64,000 nucleotides of DNA from JABWAJ01 sp038323375 (GTDB taxonomy: Bacteria; Bacteroidota; Bacteroidia; Chitinophagales; Saprospiraceae), in assembly GCA_038323375.1 (NCBI GenBank), contig JBBQGV010000015.1, positions 1-64,000 on the forward strand, read 5' to 3'. This document shows, piece after piece, positions 20,762-29,835 of this stretch. Below the pieces are notes generated by a model that worked only from the letters and a program-made list of their open reading frames with translations, was not told where the DNA came from and ran no database searches. Each line of letters starts with the position of its first letter. Positions within the stretch are counted from its first letter, which is position 1. Position numbers and translations under genes: made by a program.

Positions 20762-22078
20762 ATGCGTAAGACTTACTTAGTTTTTTTCACAATTATGGCA
20801 TTTATATTTGCCTGCAAGCATGAGTCTTTTGGTACCCTTGACCTGGAGATGACGCAACTCATCGGAGACTTGAAGCAATATCGCCTCCCCAACAGCGATG
20901 ATTACGCCAATATTCCACAATCTTCGGCAAATCCGCTCACGGCAAACAAAGTGAGCCTCGGCAAAATGTTGTTCTTTGAGCCGGGCTTCGGCGTAGAGGC
21001 CACGCACGCTGAAAACAGGCGGACTTTTACTTGTGCTTCCTGCCATATTCCTTCCGCCGGATTCCGTCCCGGGCGCTTTCAGGGCATTGCCGATGGCGGC
21101 CTGGGCATCGGACTTAACGGCGAAGGCCGGATGATGTCTTCCATTTACGTTCCCAGCGAAATTGACGCGCAAGGTGCCCGCCCGCTAAGCGTGCTGAATG
21201 TGGCTTTTGTAAGCAATACCATGTGGAACGGATCTTTTGGCTCGGAGGGGGTTAACGTGGGTACAGAAGCCCGCTGGGGGGTAGCCGACCCGGGCACGGC
21301 CATCAACCACGAACGATTGGGTGCCCTGGAAGGCCAGAATATTGAAGGGTTAAAAGTCCACCGACTGCTATATACCAAAGAACTCGTGGAAGCGAACGGC
21401 TACAAACAGTTCTTCGATGAAGCCTTTCCGGATGTGCCCACAGCCGAGCGCTACACCCGCAAAACGGCCAGCTTTGCCATCTCTGCCTACCTGCGTTCGC
21501 TGCTGACTACCGAAGCGCCGTTTCAGCGTTGGCTGAAAGGAGACCGGGCAGCTATGAGCGACGATCAAAAACGCGGCGCCATTGCATTTTTTGGAAAAGC
21601 CGGCTGCAACCGCTGCCACAATGAGCCAAACCTTGGTTCTGTAACCTTTCAGGCGCTCGGCGTAGAAGATTTGTTTGAAAACGGCGGCTTAAAAACTTCG
21701 GAAGCAGACCTGCGCAATCTGGGCCGCGGCGGCTTCACCGGAAATCCGGAAGATTTATATAAATTCCGGGTTCCGCAGCTTTATAACCTGGGCGATTCCG
21801 GCCCCTATTTCCACGGCAGCAGCAAACAAACGCTGGAAGAAGTGGTCGAATACTTCAACAATGGCGTCCACGAAAATCCGAGGGTGCCCGTGAGCCAGAT
21901 TTCGCCTTTTTTCCACCCGCTCGGCTTGAACGAAGAAGAGAAAAAAGACTTAGTTGCTTTTATCCGCGACGGGTTGAGGGATCCGAATTTGCAGCGGTAC
22001 GTTCCTGAGCAAATCATGTCTGGTTTGTGTTTTCCGAATAATGACTATGTGTCGCAGGCGCAAACGGGTTGTAATTAG
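20762..22078 (+). CDS. Dihaem cytochrome c peroxidase / MauG-family lipoprotein
   Basis: 438 residues. The N-terminal signal has lipobox IFAC (Cys about 18). Two c-type haem sites are seen: CASCH (about 91-95) and CNRCH (about 282-286), each in its own cytochrome domain, with the linker LSVLNVAFVSNTMWNGSFG typical of the family and a Met/Tyr-rich distal side. It would reduce hydrogen peroxide, or oxidise a protein partner in the manner of MauG, in the periplasm. The stop codon TAG is supplied by the first bases of a family B repeat, so the extreme C-terminus may have been altered by insertion. Confidence 0.9.
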   Translation: MRKTYLVFFTIMAFIFACKHESFGTLDLEMTQLIGDLKQYRLPNSDDYANIPQSSANPLTANKVSLGKMLFFEPGFGVEATHAENRRTFTCASCHIPSAGFRPGRFQGIADGGLGIGLNGEGRMMSSIYVPSEIDAQGARPLSVLNVAFVSNTMWNGSFGSEGVNVGTEARWGVADPGTAINHERLGALEGQNIEGLKVHRLLYTKELVEANGYKQFFDEAFPDVPTAERYTRKTASFAISAYLRSLLTTEAPFQRWLKGDRAAMSDDQKRGAIAFFGKAGCNRCHNEPNLGSVTFQALGVEDLFENGGLKTSEADLRNLGRGGFTGNPEDLYKFRVPQLYNLGDSGPYFHGSSKQTLEEVVEYFNNGVHENPRVPVSQISPFFHPLGLNEEEKKDLVAFIRDGLRDPNLQRYVPEQIMSGLCFPNNDYVSQAQTGCN

Positions 22079-22153
22079 TGTCTGTCTTTAGAGTGCGATA
22101 GCGGTGTTGTGCTCGAACGCTAAAGAGCAGACACGGGATTAAAAAGACAGACA
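22073..22153. repeat. Family B palindromic element, internally deleted copy
   Basis: It begins AATTAGTGTCTGTCTTTAGA, overlapping the peroxidase stop codon, and follows the reverse complement of 3474-3603 closely. It lacks the central GGCAAAAC/GTTTTGCC part and ends near AAAAAGACAGACAG. Confidence 0.65.
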
Positions 22154-22463
22154 GCAAATAAGGGTGTCACTCGAAGTGTAATGTCGTCAACTTAGCGAAC
22201 GATTACCACGAAGTGGTTGAAAATGAATAGGGGGTTGTGTAAAGAGGCAAAAGGCAAAGTGCAAAAGGCAATTTTGTTTCATAACACCTGTTGCTTTTGA
22301 AAACAAACAGAACGACTTTTTGAAATCATCCAATTTCGCAGAATTATTGCCTTTTGCACTTTGCACCTTAGTACACAGCCCCGTAGGTCGCATAAACGAA
22401 ATGTAACGCGCAACCCCGAATGGGGTTGAATCTTAATACGCCACATGCCATGGTCAGCAAATT
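22154..22463. repeat. Intergenic region with a spaced inverted repeat
   Basis: Arms of about 20 bases built on GCAAAGTGCAAAAGGCAAT lie at about 22249-22272 and 22347-22368, separated by about 75 bases. Near 22230 the word GGGTTGTGTAAAGA recurs (also at 40164 and 42152), and a CCCCGAATGGGGTTGAA palindrome lies near 22413-22430. No gene is supported. Confidence 0.5.
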
Positions 22464-23131
22464 GAAGCCAGTGCCGGGCAAAGTGCATTGGTAAATACGT
22501 CACAGTGGCCTGCAGGTATATATTTCTGCATCCTCTACGAAGATGCCGGACAGGCAAATAACCAATCGGCGCATCACGCCAGCTTATTGCCGTTTACGAT
22601 GGCTTCCTGTCTTTTTTGCCCACTACTTTTTTTGAGCACATGCTGGCTCCTGACGGTAAAATTTACGTTACCTCCACCAACGGGGTTAACCGCTTGCATG
22701 TCATCCACAACCCCAACGAGCCGGGTGCAGCCTGCAATCTGGAACAGCATGGCATTCGGCTACCCACTTTTCATGCCTTTGCGGCACCCAATTTTCCGCA
22801 TTTCCGGCTCTACGACCTTCCGGGCAGCCCGTGCGATACGCTGGGCATTTCTACGGCTGATCAGGAACCGGAACCGCAGGAAGAAGGGATCAAGATTTTT
22901 CCTAATCCAGCGGATGGAATGGTGTATATCCAACTGCCCCCGGATGTTGCTGGGAAACTGCGGGTGTGGAATGCCGCAGGCCAAGTGATGTTCCACGAGG
23001 AAATCCGGGAGCGTGCCGGGCAACGCCTGTCAATAAATACTGCGCAGTGGCCTGCGGGGATATATTTTTGTACGCTGCAAAGCGATGGCGGCAGGGCAAG
23101 CCGACGGGTTGCTTTTGTTGTGAATCATTGA
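22464..23131 (+). pseudogene. Fossil of T9SS propeller-type protein(s): two sorting-domain tails
   Basis: From about 22616 the frame encodes LAPDGKIYVTSTNGVNRLHV, a Cys-Asn-Leu-Glu-Gln-His block, FPHFRLYDLPGSPCDT and a complete sorting domain (IKIFPNPADGMVYIQL, NTAQWPAGIYFCTL). This matches the last third of the protein at 16015-17544 in layout. There is no start or signal peptide. Directly upstream, in another frame, the last strand of a second sorting domain is visible (NTSQWPAGIYFCILYEDAG at about 22491-22550). So this is the fused debris of two related genes after deletion. Confidence 0.75.
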
Positions 23132-23262
23132 GCACTTTTGCATCGCAATAAGACCTGATGTGTGGGTATTTCAAAAATTAAACCACTCCTTCGGCAATAA
23201 TCCCCTGCTATATTGTAGTTTTAAGGTCTCTCTTATTGTGTTTAAAAAATCGCCGATAACGA

Positions 23263-24816
23263 ATGGACAAAATCAAAATCCTGTGGGCAGACGACGAGAT
23301 TGACCTGCTGAAACCTCAGTTGCTGTTTTTAGAAAAAAAAGGATACGAAGTCATAACCGTCACCAACGGTTTCGATGCGCTGGAAGAAGTGGAAAATATA
23401 CACGACATTGATGTGGTTTTTCTGGACGAGAGTATGCCCGGGATTACCGGCCTGGAAACTTTAGTCAAAATCAAAGCCACGAATCCGCTGCTGCCCGTGG
23501 TGATGATCACCAAAAACGAAGCCGAGCACATCATGGAAGAAGCGCTGGGTTCCCAGATTTCCGACTACCTCATCAAGCCCGTCAATCCGAATCAGATTTT
23601 GCTTACGCTGAAAAAAATCATTGACAACAAACGCTTGGTGCGCGAAAAAACCAGTTCCAACTACCAGCAGGATTTTCGCCAGATTTTCATGCAAATCAAC
23701 AGCGGGCTGAGCTTTGAGGAATGGGTAGACGTGTACCGGAAAATCATCAACTGGGAAATCAAAATTGACGAATCGCAGTCGGTGGAAATGCGCGACATCC
23801 TGTCCAGTCAAAAGCAGGAAGCCAACAACGCTTTCAGCAAATTCATCGCCAAAAACTATATAGACTGGGTGCAAAAAGGCAATGGCCCCGTGATGTCGAA
23901 CACGCTGTTGCGCAGCAAAGTGTTCCCGAAAATGAGCGACGACATCCCCACCGTGGTGCTGTTGTTGGACAACCTGCGCTACGACCAGTGGAAAGCCATT
24001 GAGCCAACCATCACCGAATTGTTTCGGGTGGAAAAGGAAGACTATTTTTACAGCATTTTGCCTACTTCTACCCAATACAGCCGCAACTCAATCTTTGCTG
24101 GTCTGCTGCCGCTTGAAATCGAAAAACGCTACCCTGACTGGTGGAAAAACGACAACGACGAAGGCGGCAAAAACCTGCATGAGCACGATTTGTTAGGGGA
24201 ACAAATCAAGCGCACGTTTCGCAAAGAATTGCGCTTCGATTACGTCAAAATAACCACCGTGGCTCAGGCGCGGCAGCTTCAGGACAACATCTTCAACTAC
24301 CTGCAGAGCAACTTGATGGTAATTGTTTACAACTTCATAGACATGCTTTCGCACGCCCGCACGGAAATGGAGGTCTTGAAAGAATTAGCCGGCGATGAAA
24401 AGGCGTACCGTTCGCTCACACGCTCTTGGTTTGTGAATTCTCCGCTGTGGGCAGCCCTGCAAAAGGCGGCAGAACGCGACATCCAATTGGTCGTGCTCAC
24501 CGACCACGGCACCATTCGCGTCAATACGCCGTCAAGGGTAGTTGGCGACCGGGAAACGACCACCAACCTACGGTATAAAGTTGGCCGCAACCTGCAATAC
24601 GAGCGCCGCGACGTACTCGAAGTACGCGAGCCGGAAAAAGCAGGTCTGCCGCGCCCCAATGTGAGTTCGGCGTTTATTTTTGCCAAAGAGGATGCGTTTT
24701 TCCTCTATCCGAACAACTACAACCACTACCACAATTATTACAAAAACACATTCCAGCACGGCGGTATTTCGCTGGAGGAGATTATTTGTCCGGTTATTCA
24801 TTTGAGAACAAAATAA
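23263..24816 (+). CDS. porX: PorX-type response regulator with PglZ domain, T9SS regulator
   Basis: 517 residues. The receiver domain (1-125) has the acidic pocket WADDE, phosphoacceptor Asp in VVFLDESMPG (about D55) and Lys in YLIKPVNP. A helical linker (about 130-210) is followed by a PglZ/alkaline-phosphatase-superfamily domain (about 220-515) with metal-ligand motifs VVLLLDNLRYDQW, STQYSRNSIFAG, VVLTDHGT and FQHGGISLEE. This architecture is that of PorX, which with the histidine kinase PorY controls expression of type IX secretion genes. That fits the many sorting-domain proteins in the window. The next gene starts one base after its stop. Confidence 0.93.
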   Translation: MDKIKILWADDEIDLLKPQLLFLEKKGYEVITVTNGFDALEEVENIHDIDVVFLDESMPGITGLETLVKIKATNPLLPVVMITKNEAEHIMEEALGSQISDYLIKPVNPNQILLTLKKIIDNKRLVREKTSSNYQQDFRQIFMQINSGLSFEEWVDVYRKIINWEIKIDESQSVEMRDILSSQKQEANNAFSKFIAKNYIDWVQKGNGPVMSNTLLRSKVFPKMSDDIPTVVLLLDNLRYDQWKAIEPTITELFRVEKEDYFYSILPTSTQYSRNSIFAGLLPLEIEKRYPDWWKNDNDEGGKNLHEHDLLGEQIKRTFRKELRFDYVKITTVAQARQLQDNIFNYLQSNLMVIVYNFIDMLSHARTEMEVLKELAGDEKAYRSLTRSWFVNSPLWAALQKAAERDIQLVVLTDHGTIRVNTPSRVVGDRETTTNLRYKVGRNLQYERRDVLEVREPEKAGLPRPNVSSAFIFAKEDAFFLYPNNYNHYHNYYKNTFQHGGISLEEIICPVIHLRTK

Positions 24817-24817
24817 T

Positions 24818-25357
24818 ATGTCGCGTTCCAATATCATTTACCTCGTCGTCATCCTGGCTGTGCTGGGATTTCTGGCCGGGCGTCATTTCTACATGCAGCC
24901 TAAATTCATCAACGGGGAGCGGGCACCGGACTTTTCGGGGACAACCTTAGCTGGCTATCCGATGCAATTGTCGCAATTGCGCGGCCAATATGTGCTCGTT
25001 GATTTTTGGGGGAGCTGGTGCGGCCCCTGCCGTGCGGAAAACCCAAAGTTGGCGGAAGTGTACGAACAGTTTCGCAATGCGACTTTTAAAGATGGCACAG
25101 GGTTCACCATCGTCAGCATCGGCATCGAACGCGATTCTTTGCCCTGGCGACGCGCCGTTCGCGATGACCGCATGCGCTGGCCTTACCACTTGATAGAATA
25201 CACGCCCAACCTCAAGTTTTTTGACGCGCCGATTGCCAACCTGTATCGCGTGAAGCAGGTGCCCACCAAATACCTGCTCAACGGCGACGGCGTCATCATC
25301 AGCGTGAATCCGGATACCGGGGCGTTGGAAAAAGTCCTTCGGGAACGGGTGAAGTAG
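24818..25357 (+). CDS. TlpA/ResA-like thioredoxin-fold protein, membrane-anchored
   Basis: 179 residues. One N-terminal membrane anchor (IIYLVVILAVLGFLAG) precedes a TlpA-like domain with the active-site motif WCGPC (about 67-71) and the cis-Pro loop VKQVPTKYLL. It faces the periplasm and probably reduces disulfides in exported proteins or apocytochromes. The ATG is one base after the porX stop, so the two are cotranscribed and probably translationally coupled. A direct link to the T9SS is only suggested by position. Confidence 0.88.
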   Translation: MSRSNIIYLVVILAVLGFLAGRHFYMQPKFINGERAPDFSGTTLAGYPMQLSQLRGQYVLVDFWGSWCGPCRAENPKLAEVYEQFRNATFKDGTGFTIVSIGIERDSLPWRRAVRDDRMRWPYHLIEYTPNLKFFDAPIANLYRVKQVPTKYLLNGDGVIISVNPDTGALEKVLRERVK

Positions 25358-25447
25358 AAGGGGCAAGTTTGCAAGCAGGCAAATTGGCAAGGGGCAAACT
25401 CGCAAGTTTGCAAACTTGCCCCTTGCCAATTTGCAAACTTGCCCCTT
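25358..25447. repeat. Large imperfect stem-loop downstream of the thioredoxin gene
   Basis: The left arm 25358-25397 and right arm 25416-25447 pair over 32 bases (AAGGGGCAAGTTTGCAA against its complement) with an 8-base bulge in the left arm. The 18-base loop repeats the same word. No T-run follows, so it is more likely a dispersed palindrome than an intrinsic terminator. Confidence 0.7.
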
Positions 25448-25535
25448 GCAACAAACATCTGCCATTTTGACGCATCCCCCACCTCTGGCAAAGAAATTGC
25501 TATTCAACATAAGATTATTAAAATTCAAGGCGGTA

Positions 25536-26114
25536 ATGAACGATAAAGAATTAGAAGTAAATCTGGAATCCACGATGGAGGAACTGGAGCAGTCGGAAGT
25601 TACAGACCTGAACGAGGAGGCTGTGGAAAACGAGCAAACGCAGGACGCGCAAGCTTCTTCAGGCCAGGAACTGGAAAATTTAAAAATGCAACACGAGGAA
25701 TTGAAAGACAAATACCTGCGTCTGTACGCAGAATTTGAAAACTACAAAAAACGCGCCCTCAAGGAAAAAATTGACTACATGGCTACAGCCGCACAAGACA
25801 CCTTGACAGCGTTGTTGCCTGTTTTGGACGATTTTGACAGGGCTAAAAAAGCGGCTGATGCCGAAAACAGCCCGGAACCGTTCAGCGAAGGCGTTACTTT
25901 GGTGTACCACAAATTAAACACCACCTTGAAAAACAAGGGATTGACGGCAATGGAATCAACCGGCAAGGCTTTTGACCCCGAATTTCATGAGGCCGTCGTG
26001 GAAATTCCCGCGCCAAGCGAAGACAGGAAAGGCAAAGTCATGGACACCATTGAAACCGGGTACCAATTGAAAGATAAAATAATCCGCTACGCCAAGGTAG
26101 TGGTAGGCAAATAA
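25536..26114 (+). CDS. grpE: GrpE, nucleotide exchange factor for DnaK
   Basis: 192 residues from ATG 25536; the longer frame from 25416 runs through the stem-loop and is not plausible. An acidic disordered head is followed by a long coiled coil (about 45-110, KYLRLYAEFENYKKRALKEK) and the C-terminal beta-wing (MESTGKAFDPEFHEAVVEIP, GYQLKDKIIRYAKVVVGK). It drives ADP release from DnaK. It lies six bases upstream of dnaJ; dnaK itself is not in the window. Confidence 0.95.
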   Translation: MNDKELEVNLESTMEELEQSEVTDLNEEAVENEQTQDAQASSGQELENLKMQHEELKDKYLRLYAEFENYKKRALKEKIDYMATAAQDTLTALLPVLDDFDRAKKAADAENSPEPFSEGVTLVYHKLNTTLKNKGLTAMESTGKAFDPEFHEAVVEIPAPSEDRKGKVMDTIETGYQLKDKIIRYAKVVVGK

Positions 26115-26120
26115 GCACTA

Positions 26121-27284
26121 ATGGCAAAAAGAGACTTTTATGAAGTGCTTGGCGTGACCAAAATCGCAAGCGCAGATGAAATCAAAAAGGCATACCGAAA
26201 GCAGGCCCTTGAGCACCACCCGGACCGCAACCCCAACAACAAAGCAGCGGAGGACAAGTTCAAGGAAGCGGCCGAGGCTTATGAGGTGTTGAGCGACGCC
26301 GACAAAAAGGCGCGCTACGATCGCTATGGCCATGCCGGCGTCAGCGATCAGGGCGGCGGCGGATACAGCAGCAGTGGCGGCATGACGATGGAGGACATCC
26401 TGCGCCAGTTTGGAAGCATGTTTGGCGACAGCGGCGGATTTGGCGAAGATCCCTTTGGCAGGAGCGGCGGCGCACAGCGACCCGCAGGCGGCCAACGCGG
26501 CTCCAACCTGCGCATCAAAGTCAGCTTGTCGCTCGAAGAAATTTCAAGCGGCGTTACCAAAAAAATCAAAGTCAGGAAACACGTCACTTGCAATGTGTGC
26601 AGCGGCAGCGGAGCCAAAGACAGCAGTTCGGTAAAAACCTGCGGCACTTGTCGCGGTTCGGGCTATGTGCGCCAGGTGCGCAATACGTTTCTGGGGCAAA
26701 TGCAAACCACTTCGCCGTGTCCGACCTGTAGTGGTTCGGGAACGGTGATTTCTGCTTTTTGCGGCAATTGCAAAGGCGATGGCCGCATGTACGCCGAAGA
26801 AACCATAGACATTGAGATCCCCGGTGGCGTGGAAGAAAACATGCAGCTTTCGATGCGGGGCAAAGGCAACGCCGGCGTCAAAGGCGGTCCGGCAGGCGAT
26901 TTGCTCATCAGCATCGAAGAGACGAAACATGAAGCGCTCCAACGCGACGGCATGAACCTGATTTACGACCTGTACATCAACTTCGCCGATGCTGCTTTGG
27001 GCACCTCAATTGAAGTACCGACTATTGATGGCCGGGTGAAAATCAAAATTCCGTCCGGCACCCAATCAGGCAAGATGTTCCGCCTGAAAGATAAAGGTTT
27101 ACCTTCGGTGCAAAGCCACGGGCGCGGCGACCAGATCGTTCACGTGAACGTTTGGACGCCGAAAAAACTGAACGACGAAGAAAAGCGCCTGTTGGAAAAA
27201 TTGCGCGAAATGCCCAACCTGCAACCGCAGCCGGGAAAGGATGATCGCGGTTTTTTTGACCGGATGAAAGATTATTTTAAGTGA
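26121..27284 (+). CDS. dnaJ: DnaJ (Hsp40) co-chaperone
   Basis: 387 residues, type I. The J domain (1-70) has the HPD triad in LEHHPDRNPNN. A Gly/Phe/Ser-rich linker (about 75-130) precedes four CxxCxGxG zinc-binding repeats (CNVCSGSG, CGTCRGSG, CPTCSGSG, CGNCKGDG; about 155-230) and two C-terminal substrate-binding domains. It delivers unfolded protein to DnaK and stimulates its ATPase. It forms an operon with grpE. Confidence 0.96.
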   Translation: MAKRDFYEVLGVTKIASADEIKKAYRKQALEHHPDRNPNNKAAEDKFKEAAEAYEVLSDADKKARYDRYGHAGVSDQGGGGYSSSGGMTMEDILRQFGSMFGDSGGFGEDPFGRSGGAQRPAGGQRGSNLRIKVSLSLEEISSGVTKKIKVRKHVTCNVCSGSGAKDSSSVKTCGTCRGSGYVRQVRNTFLGQMQTTSPCPTCSGSGTVISAFCGNCKGDGRMYAEETIDIEIPGGVEENMQLSMRGKGNAGVKGGPAGDLLISIEETKHEALQRDGMNLIYDLYINFADAALGTSIEVPTIDGRVKIKIPSGTQSGKMFRLKDKGLPSVQSHGRGDQIVHVNVWTPKKLNDEEKRLLEKLREMPNLQPQPGKDDRGFFDRMKDYFK

Positions 27285-27371
27285 TTGGTGATTGATGTGG
27301 CACGTACCTCATCAATTCAGAGGTAACTATTTAGCACATAAAAATGGAATAAGCAGGCATCTACAGGAAGT

Positions 27372-27446
27372 GGACTAAAGCCCGCGAAACGGAGCAGCAC
27401 ACGCGCCACGCGTTTGGTCGGTTCTTCGTTTCGCGGGCTTTAGTCC
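27372..27446. repeat. Family A inverted repeat
   Basis: Perfect 20-base arms around GGACTAAAGCCCGCGAAACG lie at 27372-27391 and 27427-27446. The same word is repeated many times at 46193-46806 and near 47741. This is a member of a dispersed palindromic family placed between dnaJ and gldH. Confidence 0.75.
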
Positions 27447-27569
27447 GCCTAAGTTAATCGTCGTATGCGAATGAGCGCATCTTCAAACGCATCGTTGTTT
27501 GCTCTACGGACGCTGTGGGTAAACAGTTACATTCAGAAAATGGATTTTTGCGGTAAAAAGTTAAGAACA

Positions 27570-28049
27570 ATGAATAAATTCCTTCCAGCAATCTTTGCCT
27601 TCGCCTCAATGTTCCTCTATGGCTGCGGCCCGAATTATTTGCTGGAAGGCCGGCACGATTTCCCCGACACCCAATGGACTTATGCCGATTCGCTGCGTTT
27701 TGAATTCGAGGTCGAAGATACGACCCGCATTTACAACCTGTATGCAGAACTTACACACAGCGTAGACTACAGTTTTCAGAACCTCTACACCCATATCCAC
27801 ACGATCATGCCTTCCGGCCAACGCCTGACCAAATTGGTCTCCTTAGAGCTAACCAACAAACTTGGGATATGGTCGGGCGATTGCAACAGCAAAACCTGCG
27901 AGATTCGCCTGCCCGTTCAGGAAGACCTTTATTTCAACCAGATGGGCCATTACACCATTGTAGTGGAGCAATTTATGCGCCAGGATCAACTGCCCGGGCT
28001 GGATAATTTTTCGTTGCTGATTGAAGAATTGGAAAAGAAAAGGCAGTAA
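27570..28049 (+). CDS. gldH: Gliding motility lipoprotein GldH
   Basis: About 159 residues from ATG 27570, chosen because it gives a lipoprotein signal with lipobox FLYGC; the longer frame begins in non-signal sequence. The GldH body is recognised by FPDTQWTYADSLRFEFEVED, NLYTHIHTIMPSGQ, and the closing KTCEIRLPVQEDLYFNQMGH and LPGLDNFSLLIE. GldH is an outer-membrane-associated lipoprotein needed for gliding in Flavobacterium. It is consistent with the PorX gene and the T9SS cargo around it. Confidence 0.9.
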   Translation: MNKFLPAIFAFASMFLYGCGPNYLLEGRHDFPDTQWTYADSLRFEFEVEDTTRIYNLYAELTHSVDYSFQNLYTHIHTIMPSGQRLTKLVSLELTNKLGIWSGDCNSKTCEIRLPVQEDLYFNQMGHYTIVVEQFMRQDQLPGLDNFSLLIEELEKKRQ

Positions 28050-28073
28050 GAGGTAGCCATTCAATTCAAAATT

Positions 28074-28820
28074 TCACCACCTGCCTGTATACCTCATTCT
28101 GTTCTTGTCATAGGCTTGCAACTGGTAAATCCCGCCGGGTAACCACGACAAGTGTACTTCATCCGGGGTTTCAAAACTTTGAATACTGTATACTAACTGC
28201 CCTGTTGCGTTGAAAACCATCATTTCATTGAAGGAAATATCCTCTGCTCCAGCAATTTTCACCAGTCCGTGTGAAGGGTTTGGAGAAATGGCTAAAGGAA
28301 CTGCGCCTATGTGCTCTTCAGTATCAGTAGTGATCCAGTAGCAAGGAGTATAATCAGGAGCCTTGTGCGGCTTGAATCTAAGTCCATAAATAGCTTGGGC
28401 TCCTAACCCTTCAACCTCCCTTTGAACGCCTACTACAGGGCTAATCCCCGATAGTGCTTCTGCTGTTAGTTCAAAAGAATAAGAGCTTTGACTGGCCATA
28501 CATGCACATATAGGAGGAAATCCATCCAGATCAAAGGGATCTGTTACATCTATTTAGTGATTACTTAGAAAAGAGCCGCAAATACACACATTGTTAAGAA
28601 AGTATGCACTATCCCACGACACAGGAATAGGCTGATATTTAGACCAGACAAAAATGAAAATTAATGAACCGGAATAGCAATTATGGGCTGGAATAAACTG
28701 GCCGTATTCTATGATAACTTTTGACAAGGCATTGTTGAAAGAAAGAGCAGCCTGTTGGCTATAAAGATGACTGACAGGAACAAAGCATGACCATATAATT
28801 AGCATTGCTTTCGTTTTCAT
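28074..28820 (-). pseudogene. T9SS sorting-domain secreted protein, interrupted by an in-frame TAA
   Basis: The frame starts at 28820 with a signal peptide (MLIIWSCFVPVSHLYSQQ) and reaches TAA at 28554-28556 after FLSNH. It then continues in the same frame through IDVTDPFDLDGFPPICACMA to a C-terminal sorting domain (LAISPNPSHGLVKIAG, FNATGQLVYSIQ, LPGGIYQLQAYD) ending at 28074. Read through, it is about 248 residues. This is the third sorting-domain gene in the window with a lone in-frame stop. The body is not recognised; the neighbouring cargo gene starts downstream in the opposite direction of decay, with its ORF ending at 28824. Confidence 0.75.
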
Positions 28821-28823
28821 GGC

Positions 28824-29654
28824 TTAAATCTTTAGGGTAGTTCTTGAAATAATCACTCCATCCAGAATTAAGACTAAAAAGTAGGTTCCCGTAGGAACTG
28901 CGCTTGTATTCAGTACTTCCTGATATGAGCCTGATTGGGAAACATATTCGGAAGACAACAGTATTTCGTTGCCCGAACCTGCAGGAAACAGGAAAACGTC
29001 CATCTTTCCTGTTACTTCGGTGTCATATTCTACCGTGAGCGAATTTTCAAAAGGATTGGGATAATAGCCCGTTAATTCATAATGAGGCGCTGTTTCCACG
29101 AGGCAGCCGCCGCTTGGCAAAGCAGGCAAACGAAACGTATATTCCTCTACAGCCTCCGTTTCGCAAGGACTTATTAACGATAGTCGGAGTTTGTAATTGG
29201 TATTAGCTTGCAAGCCGTACATGTACGCGCTGGAATATTTGGGGTTCCGCGAAATACAAAATGTTCGGGCTTCATCCGGTGTGCATCCATGATCGTAAAT
29301 CAGATTGTCATTCATGGTCAGAATTTCAACTTTGTATTTGTCTTCGTTCATGGAAGCCATTAATTGAAAACAGTAACTACAATCTTCTGATACAGATTCA
29401 TCAGGGAATACATGAATATTGGCCATCGGGGGTGGGCAATCACCGCCAACCTGTGCGATATAAGGGCAATATCCTTGTTCGCTTAATTTTGAAAGCATTC
29501 TATTTATCTGACAGGCTGTGAAAGCTCCATCATTTGGAAAGCCTTGCTCACTGAACGATTCTTCGGTATTTCCGCAGGAGCGAAGTCCAGCGCCCTCCTG
29601 AGCCGAGAGACTATAGAAATAAGGATTAATCAAAACAAACAACATCGGTGCCAA
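28824..29654 (-). CDS. T9SS sorting-domain secreted protein (start uncertain, G8 tract upstream)
   Basis: 276 codons from a TTG at 29654 (ATG at 29645 is also possible). The open frame begins inside a signal peptide (LAPMLFVLINPYFYSLSAQE). The body carries Cys-rich and FnIII-like segments (YMYGLQANTNYKLRLSLISP) and a sorting domain (LTGYYPNPFENSLTVEYD, PTGTYFLVLILDGVII). In-frame extension upstream finds no good start, but if the run of eight G at 29676-29683 were seven, an ATG near 29733 (MRKITMLFCRMPLMVKGG) would join in frame. The true start may therefore depend on this tract. Confidence 0.75.
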   Translation of the reverse strand: MAPMLFVLINPYFYSLSAQEGAGLRSCGNTEESFSEQGFPNDGAFTACQINRMLSKLSEQGYCPYIAQVGGDCPPPMANIHVFPDESVSEDCSYCFQLMASMNEDKYKVEILTMNDNLIYDHGCTPDEARTFCISRNPKYSSAYMYGLQANTNYKLRLSLISPCETEAVEEYTFRLPALPSGGCLVETAPHYELTGYYPNPFENSLTVEYDTEVTGKMDVFLFPAGSGNEILLSSEYVSQSGSYQEVLNTSAVPTGTYFLVLILDGVIISRTTLKI

Positions 29655-29835
29655 TTTATTAACGTTTTTGATAATCCCCCCCCTTGACCATCAGGGGCAT
29701 ACGGCAAAAAAGCATGGTAATTTTTCTCATAAACTCATTCGTTTTGAGGTAAATAGAACTGTTTCGTCCTGTGCAAGTTACAGAAATTTTCATTAAAAAA
29801 AAACTGGTAATTGAACTGTAATCAATGCAGCTATA

